Positions 1-5,316 of a stretch of 7,493 bases of DNA are shown here, piece after piece. Source of the DNA: Pontibacterium sp964228735 (GTDB lineage: Bacteria > Pseudomonadota > Gammaproteobacteria > Pseudomonadales > Balneatricaceae); assembly GCF_964228735.1 (NCBI RefSeq), contig NZ_CAXRBQ010000174.1, positions 1 through 7,493 of the forward strand, given 5' to 3'. The first letter of the stretch is position 1. The number at the start of each line of letters is the position of its first letter. The notes below the pieces were generated by a model, which made no database searches, had not been told where the DNA came from, and saw nothing but the letters and a program-made list of their open reading frames with translations. Made by a program: the position numbers and the translations under genes.

Positions 1-1
1 G

Positions 2-211
2 CGCCTTTATCACTGGCATACCCTGTTGTTCCCCAACAACGATGAATCTGTGCGGCCTATCCGAGTCGGCCAGTTACGTGGTCCCGATCCAATGCGCGTT
101 GTGTCTGGACCGATCCTGAAAGAGAAGGTCCACTTTGAGGCCCCGCCAAGGGAAGGTCTGGAAAGCCAGTTAGACGCCTTTCTGGTCTGGTTCAATGCCA
201 GCCGCAATGAC
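2..211 (+). pseudogene. Fic-family protein fragment, 5' and 3' truncated
   Basis: The open frame entering at the left edge has the signature of the segment just before the catalytic core of Fic-family proteins (the DUF4172/Fic-type architecture). It shows an HWHTLLFP block at about 11-34, an RVGQLRG block, PMRVVSGPI at about 92-118, KEKVHFEAPP at about 122-151, and LDAFLVWFN ending near 196. Intact Fic enzymes transfer AMP or a related group to target proteins and carry an HPFxxGNGR motif downstream. Here that motif is absent, because the frame passes directly into IbpA sequence at about 197-211. The gene therefore lacks its catalytic half and is almost certainly inactive. Its 5' end lies outside the window. 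Family assignment rests on recognising the motif string, not on a search. The exact 3' limit is uncertain because residues ASRND fit either parent. Confidence 0.75.
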
Positions 212-541
212 ACCCAACCACGTTATCCGCCATACAACATCGAACTTCTGGGCGAAAATGAATAAAGCATCACCATGGCTGTTGCCGGTTTCAACATCGA
301 TGAGCTGGACATTCAGAGCGAGAACTCCACCCTGCTGATCGCCGGTACCAAACAGGCTGACAAGCAGCAACACCAGTACCTGTATCAGGGTATCGCGGCA
401 CGCAACTTCGAGCGCCGCTTCCAGTTGGCCGACCACGTCAAGGTCACTAAAGCTCATATGGAAAACGGCTTGCTGCATGTAGATCTGGTGCGTGAAATTC
501 CTGAAGCGATGAAGCCACGTTCCATCCAGATCCAAGGCTAA
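206..541 (+). pseudogene. ibpA: Hsp20 / IbpA-type small heat-shock protein remnant, 5' truncated with in-frame stop
   Basis: IbpA-type proteins are ATP-independent holdases that bind unfolding proteins on heat stress and hand them to ClpB/DnaK. The recognisable alpha-crystallin domain begins with RYPPYNIELLGENE (about 221-262) and continues after a stop as ITMAVAGFNIDELDI (269-313). It then has YLYQGIAARNFERRFQLADHV (about 377-439) and NGLLHVDLVREIPE (about 463-504), ending at the TAA at 539-541. Two lesions are visible. The first ~25-30 residues, start codon and leader are replaced by in-frame Fic sequence. The codon at 263-265 is TAA where the family has Tyr (GEN-x-YRITMAVAGF). An ATG at 275 could restart translation 9 bases after the stop and give an 88-residue product, but it has no Shine-Dalgarno sequence and would lack the first beta strand. 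I judge it a pseudogene, though the downstream sequence is otherwise well preserved, so the lesions are either recent or an assembly artefact. Confidence 0.8.
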
Positions 542-566
542 ACCTTCCGCTCCACACGAAGTATAT

Positions 567-591
567 AAGGGTCGCGTACGCGGCCCTTTTT
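567..591 (+). terminator. Rho-independent terminator after the Hsp20 remnant
   Basis: A 10-base stem (567-576 against 579-588, one G-T wobble) is GC-rich next to the loop and runs into five Ts at 587-591. In practice the loop would open to about four bases (GTAC). It lies 25 bases after the Hsp20 stop codon and fits an intrinsic terminator of the original ibpA transcript. It also insulates the araC-type gene from read-through. Confidence 0.85.
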
Positions 592-616
592 GGTATCCGC
601 GTCCGGGGATAATAAT
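590..616 (+). promoter_or_regulatory. Possible sigma-70 promoter for the AraC-type gene
   Basis: TTGGTA (590-595) matches the -35 consensus at 4 of 6 positions and AATAAT (611-616) matches the -10 at 5 of 6. The 15-base spacer is shorter than ideal. If real, it leaves a leader of about 70 bases before the ATG at 695. This is a weak prediction from pattern alone. No better pair is evident between the terminator and the gene. Confidence 0.25.
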
Positions 617-636
617 GCTCCAAACGGACAAAACTT

Positions 637-650
637 TGCCGCCTTCGGCA
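637..650. other. Short inverted repeat in the leader of the AraC-type gene
   Basis: TGCCG (637-641) and CGGCA (646-650) form a perfect 5-base inverted repeat around CCTT. No T-run follows, so it is not a terminator. In this place, 45 bases upstream of the start codon, it could be a small leader hairpin or part of an operator, but nothing in the sequence decides between these. Confidence 0.35.
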
Positions 651-694
651 GGCATAATGGATCGGGCTAAACAAAACACCTGAAGGGATACTCC

Positions 695-1567
695 ATGGTC
701 GCGAACCAACGGCTGCTCAATATTGTGGAGCTGACTGAAAACAATATGGCCGAACCATTGAGCGTTGAAGAGCTTGCCCGCGCCGTGGGATGGTCGCGCT
801 GGCAACTGCAACGCACCTTCCAGGCCAGGTTTGGCTACAGTATTTCAACCTACTACCGGAAACGCCGACTGAGCAATGCAGCCATGGCGCTCATCGCGCG
901 GCCATGCTCCATTCTGGAGATCGCGCTGAACTACGGTTTTGAAAATCAGCAAAGCTTCAGCCGGGCATTTACCCTCTGCTTCGGCCTTGCTCCGGGGCAA
1001 TATCGAACGCGCGGCACGCTAAAGGATATATTCCCCAAACTGGATCCAAGCCTGATCAGTTATTTAAATGGAGAGATTGATATGGAACCGGAAATTAAGG
1101 TCCACCCTGGGAAAACCTTGTGGGGTTTGAAAACCACCTTCAACGCCCCCGGTTCGCCACACCCCAACAACATGGAACGACTCCCGGCACTTTGGATGGA
1201 ATTTCAGCGCAAGATGGGAGAATTGGAGCAAACACCCGCTGTGTGCTGGGGTGTCGTAGATTGCAGCACCGCCAACGATGACCTGGAGAACATGACCTAC
1301 TGGGCATCATTTGAGGATGACCAGGCCAAATCACACGAAGGATTACTGCGCCTGGATGTGCCAGAACAGACCTACGCCTGTTTTATCCATAAAGGCCCAA
1401 TCTATACCATCGGAGACACACTCACCGCCATATTCAGGGATTGGCTGCCAAACAGCGAATACTGTCATACGGGTGGGCCAGAACTGGAGCTGTATGACGA
1501 GCGTTTTGCATTCGACCACCCTGACTCGATACTGGAGTATTGGGTACCGGTTAGAAAAGTGAGCTGA
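695..1567 (+). CDS. AraC-family transcriptional regulator with GyrI-like ligand-binding domain (Rob/MarA type architecture)
   Basis: The 290-residue protein has the Rob-like order: DNA-binding domain first, effector domain second. Residues ~7-105 hold two helix-turn-helix units. The first is around SVEELARAVGWSRWQLQR (23-40). The second carries the AraC signature GFENQQSFSRAFTLCFGLAP (81-100) followed by GQYR. Residues ~132-288 look like a GyrI/SOUL-type small-molecule domain, with conserved-looking stretches such as KTLWGLKTTF and the aromatic-rich strand YWASFEDD. Length is close to E. coli Rob (289). Such regulators typically switch on efflux or stress genes on binding a ligand; the target here is unknown. 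The ATG at 695 is preceded by GAAGGGA at a good distance, which supports the start. Its stop (1565-1567) directly abuts the stop of the convergent macrodomain gene. Family is secure; the specific role is not. Confidence 0.9.
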   Translation: MVANQRLLNIVELTENNMAEPLSVEELARAVGWSRWQLQRTFQARFGYSISTYYRKRRLSNAAMALIARPCSILEIALNYGFENQQSFSRAFTLCFGLAPGQYRTRGTLKDIFPKLDPSLISYLNGEIDMEPEIKVHPGKTLWGLKTTFNAPGSPHPNNMERLPALWMEFQRKMGELEQTPAVCWGVVDCSTANDDLENMTYWASFEDDQAKSHEGLLRLDVPEQTYACFIHKGPIYTIGDTLTAIFRDWLPNSEYCHTGGPELELYDERFAFDHPDSILEYWVPVRKVS

Positions 1568-2080
1568 TTATTGTTCTGCGAGCTGCTGTTGATACAGCAG
1601 CTCCATCTCTTTACTGAAACAGCAGAACACCACCCGTTCGATGGACTGGCAGTCGTACAGACCAACGATCACCGTCCCTACGGCTATCTCCACCGCCTGC
1701 TCCAGTGGGTAGCCGTAAACACCGCAACTGATCGCAGGGAATGCTATTGATCTGATCCCCCGCTCCTCAGCCAGCTCCAGACTGCGTTCGTAGCAGCTGC
1801 GCAGCTTATTCGCTTCCTCTGCATCACCACCCCGCCAGACAGGGCCCACCGTATGAATCACATACTGCGCGGGTAGGTTATAGCCACGGGTAATCTTGGC
1901 ATCACCGGTGTCGCAACCGCCCAGGGTTCGACACTCGGCCAAGAGCTCAGGCCCCGCAGCGCGATGGATCGCACCATCAACTCCCCCACCACCTAACAAA
2001 CTGCTGTTGGCCGCGTTTACAATCGCGTCCACCTCAAGCTGAGTTATATCACCCTGTATAACGTCGATCTTCGCTTTCAT
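1568..2080 (-). CDS. ymdB: YmdB-type macrodomain protein, O-acetyl-ADP-ribose deacetylase
   Basis: This 170-residue protein is a single macrodomain, which binds ADP-ribose. The YmdB/MacroD class hydrolyses O-acetyl-ADP-ribose and can remove mono-ADP-ribose from acidic residues. Visible motifs are GDIT (10-13), VNAAN (21-25), the Gly-rich loop GGGGVDGAIHRAAG (30-43), HTVGPVWRGG (76-85) and the ISCGVYGYP loop (117-125). Asn25 and Asp35, the residues tied to catalysis in E. coli YmdB, are present at the same positions, and the length is close to YmdB (177). It lies 23 bases after the cupin gene and is the last member of the minus-strand run. It has only a weak GAG as ribosome-binding site. No terminator follows: its stop codon touches that of the araC-type gene. 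Activity is inferred from motifs. Whether it serves the upstream AmmeMemoRadiSam genes is unknown. Confidence 0.92.
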   Translation of the reverse strand: MKAKIDVIQGDITQLEVDAIVNAANSSLLGGGGVDGAIHRAAGPELLAECRTLGGCDTGDAKITRGYNLPAQYVIHTVGPVWRGGDAEEANKLRSCYERSLELAEERGIRSIAFPAISCGVYGYPLEQAVEIAVGTVIVGLYDCQSIERVVFCCFSKEMELLYQQQLAEQ

Positions 2081-2103
2081 TGCAGTAGTCTCATGTAATC
2101 AGG

Positions 2104-2433
2104 CTATCCTTCTGTCTCACCCAAGTGCAGCGCCAACCAGATCGTTGTCTTATCTTCTGGCGTCCACTCCACGCGGTGTCGGCAGTGCGCAGGCAACATT
2201 ACATGGTCACCCGGTTTCATATGCAGTAGTTGCTCGCCTTGCTCCAGCAACAGCTTAGCCTCACCCTGCACCACCATCACCCATTCATCCCATGCCTGGT
2301 CGTACCATTCACCGGCTGGCGTAGCCTGACCGTAAGTCACAATTCTTTCAAGCTTCACGCCGGGGCGAGCCAGAAGGTCTTCAAAGTGTTCCTGCGCCTT
2401 ATCCGCCGGAAGATCGGTCAACATACTCTTCAT
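2104..2433 (-). CDS. Small cupin-domain protein
   Basis: This 109-residue single-domain cupin shows WYDQAWDEWVMVVQGEAKLLLE at about 43-64, the turn KPGDHVMLPAHCRHRVEWT at about 73-91, and an IWLALH strand near the end. The first cupin motif lacks the usual HxH and has Asp/Glu (D45, D49, E50) instead. His84 and His87 remain, so metal binding is possible but not standard. The substrate is unknown. I chose the ATG at 2433 because its ATGA overlaps the stop of the upstream TfoX-like gene, the classic layout for translational coupling, and because the recognisable fold begins right after it. The frame stays open further upstream to 2505, but that part only reads through the neighbour's coding sequence. 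A second ATG at 2424 is an alternative. A gap of 23 bases separates it from the macrodomain gene. Confidence 0.82.
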   Translation of the reverse strand: MKSMLTDLPADKAQEHFEDLLARPGVKLERIVTYGQATPAGEWYDQAWDEWVMVVQGEAKLLLEQGEQLLHMKPGDHVMLPAHCRHRVEWTPEDKTTIWLALHLGETEG

Positions 2434-2762
2434 GATGCTGCCCGCACCGCCACCTGATACGCCATCGCGCTCCATTCGACCAGTTCCTCGCTGTTGTCCA
2501 GACACTCCTCCGGCGCCTGGTAATAGTTAAGATGGCAGGGTTTCCCTTTTTTCATATAGGTAAACCGCTCCAGGTCATGGGCTTTGTATCGAGTTTCTGT
2601 CTGGGGATCTGATTTCAGGTAAAGCTGGTCGTCTGCCACCAGCGCAAACATCAATCCGCCGAGAAACAACCCATGACCGCCAAACATCCGTTTTGCCTGC
2701 ACCGGTCCCAGCATATGCATGCTGTCGACCACGTAGGAGATAAAATCGTCGCTATTCGCCAA
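2430..2762 (-). CDS. TfoX/Sxy N-terminal-domain family protein (stand-alone domain)
   Basis: The 110 residues match the TfoX N-terminal domain: RMFGGHGLFLGGLMFALVADDQLYLK spans about 25-50, followed by RFTYMKKGKPCHLNYYQAPEE. Full-length TfoX/Sxy, the competence regulator, has an additional C-terminal domain that is missing here, so a competence role should not be assumed. Stand-alone copies are common and uncharacterised. The start is a TTG at 2762, inside the last codons of amrA (11-base overlap). The next upstream codon in frame is soon a stop, and the first internal ATG (residue 15) would cut into the conserved domain, so TTG is favoured. The gene ends in an ATGA overlap with the cupin gene. 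Position within the overlapping run implies co-translation with amrA. Confidence 0.85.
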   Translation of the reverse strand: MANSDDFISYVVDSMHMLGPVQAKRMFGGHGLFLGGLMFALVADDQLYLKSDPQTETRYKAHDLERFTYMKKGKPCHLNYYQAPEECLDNSEELVEWSAMAYQVAVRAAS

Positions 2763-3321
2763 TGTCCGTTACCTGATAAATCGAGAACTGCATGGTATCA
2801 CTCCAGTAGTCCTCTGCCAGACCCGCCTTACGTTTAAGGTGCTCCAGAAATCTTTTCGGCTCCGGCAGCTGCTCCCATACCTGCGGTAGGAACGTTGCTC
2901 TACGTGTACCCTCCTCAAGCACCAGACCGTCCACACCGGGGCGCAACGCCGACAGTAACGCCTGCTCGGAGTCGACCTTAAGCGGCAAGGTGGGCGTCAG
3001 AATCGAGATATGGATATCAAGGTCATCAAATTCATCGCGGCTGAGTGGTGCAAAGCGGCGGTCCCGAAATGCCGCTGCACAGGCATCATAAGACAGCTCG
3101 TCCCATAGAGACTGGTGAGCACTCAGGCTGCCGATGCAACCCCGCAGCTGGCCATGGTGGTTCAGCGTAACAAATGCTGCCCGCTCCTCTTTTTGCCACG
3201 GCTCCTCGGCATTGCAACGAGCCAGCTCATAGCCCAGCTCCCGAGCGATTGCGGCCCGGGCATGCTCCAGCATCCGCTGCTTTTGTGACGCGTTGTACTC
3301 AGTAGACTGCATAGGCGGCAT
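2752..3321 (-). CDS. amrA: AmmeMemoRadiSam system protein A (AMMECR1 domain)
   Basis: This 189-residue protein is almost entirely an AMMECR1 domain. The invariant hexamer LRGCIG is at 59-64, AAAFRDRRFAPLS at 82-94, the strand HISILTP at 104-110, and GTRRATFLPQVWEQ at 138-151. The family occurs from archaea to humans, and in prokaryotes it co-occurs with Memo and a radical SAM enzyme. Its biochemical function is not established; Cys62 in the signature is a candidate functional residue. Two starts compete. ATG 3321 overlaps amrB by 23 bases but has GGGG only one base away. ATG 3312 (residue 4) overlaps by 14 bases and sits 10 bases after the same GGGG. Either way it is translationally coupled to amrB. 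The last 11 bases overlap the TfoX-like gene. Confidence 0.93.
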   Translation of the reverse strand: MPPMQSTEYNASQKQRMLEHARAAIARELGYELARCNAEEPWQKEERAAFVTLNHHGQLRGCIGSLSAHQSLWDELSYDACAAAFRDRRFAPLSRDEFDDLDIHISILTPTLPLKVDSEQALLSALRPGVDGLVLEEGTRRATFLPQVWEQLPEPKRFLEHLKRKAGLAEDYWSDTMQFSIYQVTDIGE

Positions 3322-4078
3322 ACCCCACTACACGGCTCTTATCACCGCTGGTATCTCCAGAATTACAATGCTGTAGCAGATGAATGCGGTAATCGCTCTG
3401 TGTCAGTGCATGCTGCAAGCCGTTCAAGCCCATGCAACCGCACGCTTCCTCCGGTTGGATATTTTCAGCACCGGATAAAATCCGTTTGTGCGTTTGGCCA
3501 TCAATCATCCGCGCTTCGTCATAGCTATGGAAGTGGCTCATATCCGTACTGATGATGGTCAGCACCTCCGGATCCTCCAGTGCGGGTAAAACAACTGCAC
3601 CAACCTCTTCCGGACTGGCGTGACCCACCACAATCGGTAACAGCGGAGCACTCACTTCTGCGCGCTGCAGGAACGGCAGCTGAACCTCCAGGCTATGCTC
3701 AGCATAGTGTGCCATGCGGTTATAAACGGCGAGCCCATCAGCCACCAATGCGCCGATCTGTTCGCTCGCCAGCTCCATCCGCCCTAAAGGGGTATCAAAA
3801 ACGTCCGCTTCCGGTACTGCCATACCAATAAAGCCAACGCGATGGCTCGGACCAATCAACAGTATGTATTTATATTCCGCACCTCGTGCAAGACAACTGT
3901 ACGCCGCTGCCGCTACGTCGCCTGAATAGATATAACCGGCATGAGGCACCACCAAAGCACGAAGGCCTGGTAACGGAGGACGTTCGTGATGCGAGAGGAA
4001 CTGGTCTACGTCTTGGGTCAGCTGTACCGGATCGCTCGAATAAAATGCACCGGCCACAGCGGGTTGTCGAATGTCCAT
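3299..4078 (-). CDS. amrB: AmmeMemoRadiSam system protein B (Memo family)
   Basis: The 259-residue protein has the complete Memo fold signature, related to class III extradiol dioxygenases. It shows VAGAFYSSDP near the N-terminus, VVPHAGYIYSG at 43-53, LIGPSHR at 74-80, EHSLEVQLPFL at 127-137, ISTDMSHFHSYDEA at 176-189 and CNSGDTSGD at 238-246. His46, His79 and Cys238 line up with the metal-site residues His49, His81 and Cys244 of human MEMO1, and Asp179/His182 with other pocket residues. A metal-binding pocket therefore appears intact. The reaction is unknown to me. It is the first gene of the minus-strand run, with amrA overlapping its 3' end. The ATG at 4078 has a good GGAG Shine-Dalgarno sequence, which lies inside a small palindrome that could mask it. 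It diverges from amrS across 170 bases, consistent with shared control of the trio. Confidence 0.94.
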   Translation of the reverse strand: MDIRQPAVAGAFYSSDPVQLTQDVDQFLSHHERPPLPGLRALVVPHAGYIYSGDVAAAAYSCLARGAEYKYILLIGPSHRVGFIGMAVPEADVFDTPLGRMELASEQIGALVADGLAVYNRMAHYAEHSLEVQLPFLQRAEVSAPLLPIVVGHASPEEVGAVVLPALEDPEVLTIISTDMSHFHSYDEARMIDGQTHKRILSGAENIQPEEACGCMGLNGLQHALTQSDYRIHLLQHCNSGDTSGDKSRVVGYAAYAVY

Positions 4079-4090
4079 CGGAGCTCTCCG
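4079..4090 (-). promoter_or_regulatory. amrB ribosome-binding site inside a palindrome
   Basis: Read on the minus strand, the 12 bases directly before the amrB ATG are CGGAGAGCTCCG. The GGAG is the Shine-Dalgarno sequence, seven bases from the start codon. The outer arms CGGAG and CTCCG are self-complementary, so the mRNA could fold with a CGGA/TCCG stem and a GAGC loop touching the start codon. This might tune translation of the whole overlapping run, or it may be an operator half; a stem this short could also be chance. Confidence 0.5.
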
Positions 4091-4199
4091 AAGTTATTTT
4101 CAACGAAAGAAAACAGTGGCCCCGAGGCATTGAGCAACACCCCTTACAACACCATGAATTAAGCAATATTTACGGGGTTCATACACAACGGCAACTGCG

Positions 4200-4227
4200 C
4201 TGACACACTGCTAATCTTAAGTATAGA
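4200..4227 (+). promoter_or_regulatory. Predicted sigma-70 promoter for amrS
   Basis: CTGACA (4200-4205, 5 of 6 to the -35 consensus) and TATAGA (4222-4227, 4 of 6 to the -10) are separated by 16 bases. The predicted transcript would start near 4234, giving a very short leader. A GAGAG ribosome-binding site (4239-4243) follows, five bases before the ATG. The rest of the divergent region (4091-4199) has AT-rich stretches but I see no convincing promoter pair for amrB on the minus strand, although one must exist here or just inside amrS. Confidence 0.5.
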
Positions 4228-4248
4228 GCGGCTTGAGCGAGAGACGAT

Positions 4249-5316
4249 ATGAGCGTGATCGAAGTTGGTTTTTCACACCCGGTTGACCGAAATAAGATAC
4301 AGTGCGACCTCTGTCCGCGCTTCTGCAAACTGTCAGATGGACAGCGTGGGCTGTGTTTTGTACGGGGTAACGAAAATGGCAAGATGCACCTTTATACCTA
4401 TGGTCGCTCCAGTGGTTTCTGTATCGATCCAATCGAGAAAAAACCGCTCAATCACTTCCTGCCAGGCACTCCAGTTCTTTCGTTTGGGACCGCAGGCTGC
4501 AACCTCGCCTGTAAGTTTTGCCAGAATTGGGATATGAGCAAAGCCCGTGAAATGGACACCCTGGCCGATGCCGCGTCACCGGAGCAGCTGGCACGTTACT
4601 GTTACGAGCACGACTGCCGTTCCATCGCCTACACCTACAACGACCCGGTGATCTTTCTGGAGTATGCCGAAGATGTAGCGATCGCCTGCCACGAATACGG
4701 CGTGAAGTCGGTTGCGGTGAGTGCGGGTTACATAACAGATCTAGCTCGACCCCGCTTCTTTGAACATATGGATGCCGCCAATATCGACCTGAAAGCCTTT
4801 ACCGATCGTTTCTACAAGAAGATCTGTGGCGGCAGCCTGCAGCCGGTGCTGGAAACACTCACCTACCTGCATAACGAAACCGATGTCTGGTTTGAGATCA
4901 CCACCCTGCTAATTCCAGACGAGAACGACAGCAACGAGGAGCTGGAAGCTCAGTGTCGCTGGATTATGGACAACCTGGGGCCGTCGATTCCACTGCACTT
5001 CACCGCCTTCCACCCGGACTGGAAAATGCTCGATAAACCGCGTACCCCAGCATCGACGCTTACCCGCGCCCGTGATATCGCGCTAAAACAGGGCCTGCGC
5101 TATGTGTATACCGGCAACGTGCATGACACCCGTGGCAGTTCCACTTACTGCCATCAGTGTGGCATGCGTTTGATCGAAAGAGATTGGTATGTGTTGGGAG
5201 AATGGAATCTGGTGAACGGTTGCTGCAAAGGATGTGGCACGCCCCTGCCCGGTCAGTTTGAAACCGAGCCGGGGATCTGGGGCGCTTATCGGCAACCGGT
5301 GAGGCTTATGAGTTAA
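4249..5316 (+). CDS. amrS: AmmeMemoRadiSam system radical SAM enzyme
   Basis: The 355-residue protein is a radical SAM enzyme. CNLACKFCQNW carries the CX3CX2C motif (Cys84, Cys88, Cys91) that binds the 4Fe-4S cluster used to split S-adenosylmethionine, and the motif resembles pyruvate formate-lyase activating enzymes. An N-terminal four-Cys element (Cys19, 22, 26, 36, in CDLCPRFCKLSDG) and a C-terminal zinc-ribbon-like element (CHQCG at 301-305 and CCKGCG at 325-330) flank the core, as is typical of this subfamily. SIAYTYNDPVIFLEYAEDVA (125-144) and the NIDLKAF strand (178-184) are other recognisable family stretches. The substrate is unknown; the Memo and AMMECR1 proteins encoded divergently are its expected partners. 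The ATG at 4249 follows GAGAG at five bases. Its last 11 bases overlap the convergent dusC. Confidence 0.95.
   Translation: MSVIEVGFSHPVDRNKIQCDLCPRFCKLSDGQRGLCFVRGNENGKMHLYTYGRSSGFCIDPIEKKPLNHFLPGTPVLSFGTAGCNLACKFCQNWDMSKAREMDTLADAASPEQLARYCYEHDCRSIAYTYNDPVIFLEYAEDVAIACHEYGVKSVAVSAGYITDLARPRFFEHMDAANIDLKAFTDRFYKKICGGSLQPVLETLTYLHNETDVWFEITTLLIPDENDSNEELEAQCRWIMDNLGPSIPLHFTAFHPDWKMLDKPRTPASTLTRARDIALKQGLRYVYTGNVHDTRGSSTYCHQCGMRLIERDWYVLGEWNLVNGCCKGCGTPLPGQFETEPGIWGAYRQPVRLMS

Noticed and set aside
263..265. TAA as a recoded (read-through) codon in a functional Fic-IbpA fusion
   Set aside because: No recoding element is visible, and the neighbouring codon also departs from the family consensus. 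Mutation or sequencing error is simpler.
637..650. Leader hairpin before the AraC-type gene as a terminator or attenuator
   Set aside because: The stem is only five bases and no T-run follows, so it was listed only as an inverted repeat.
170..811. A 213-codon open frame on the minus strand
   Set aside because: It runs antisense to the Fic/Hsp20 remnant, the terminator and the start of the AraC-type gene. Its translation shows no recognisable motif, and the plus-strand reading explains the conserved sequence.
2434..2505. Longer N-terminus for the cupin protein
   Set aside because: The added residues are low-complexity read-through of the TfoX-like gene in another frame, and the ATGA overlap at 2433 gives a better start.
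3580..4203. Plus-strand open frames across amrB
   Set aside because: They are antisense shadows of amrB with arginine- and proline-rich, motif-free translations.
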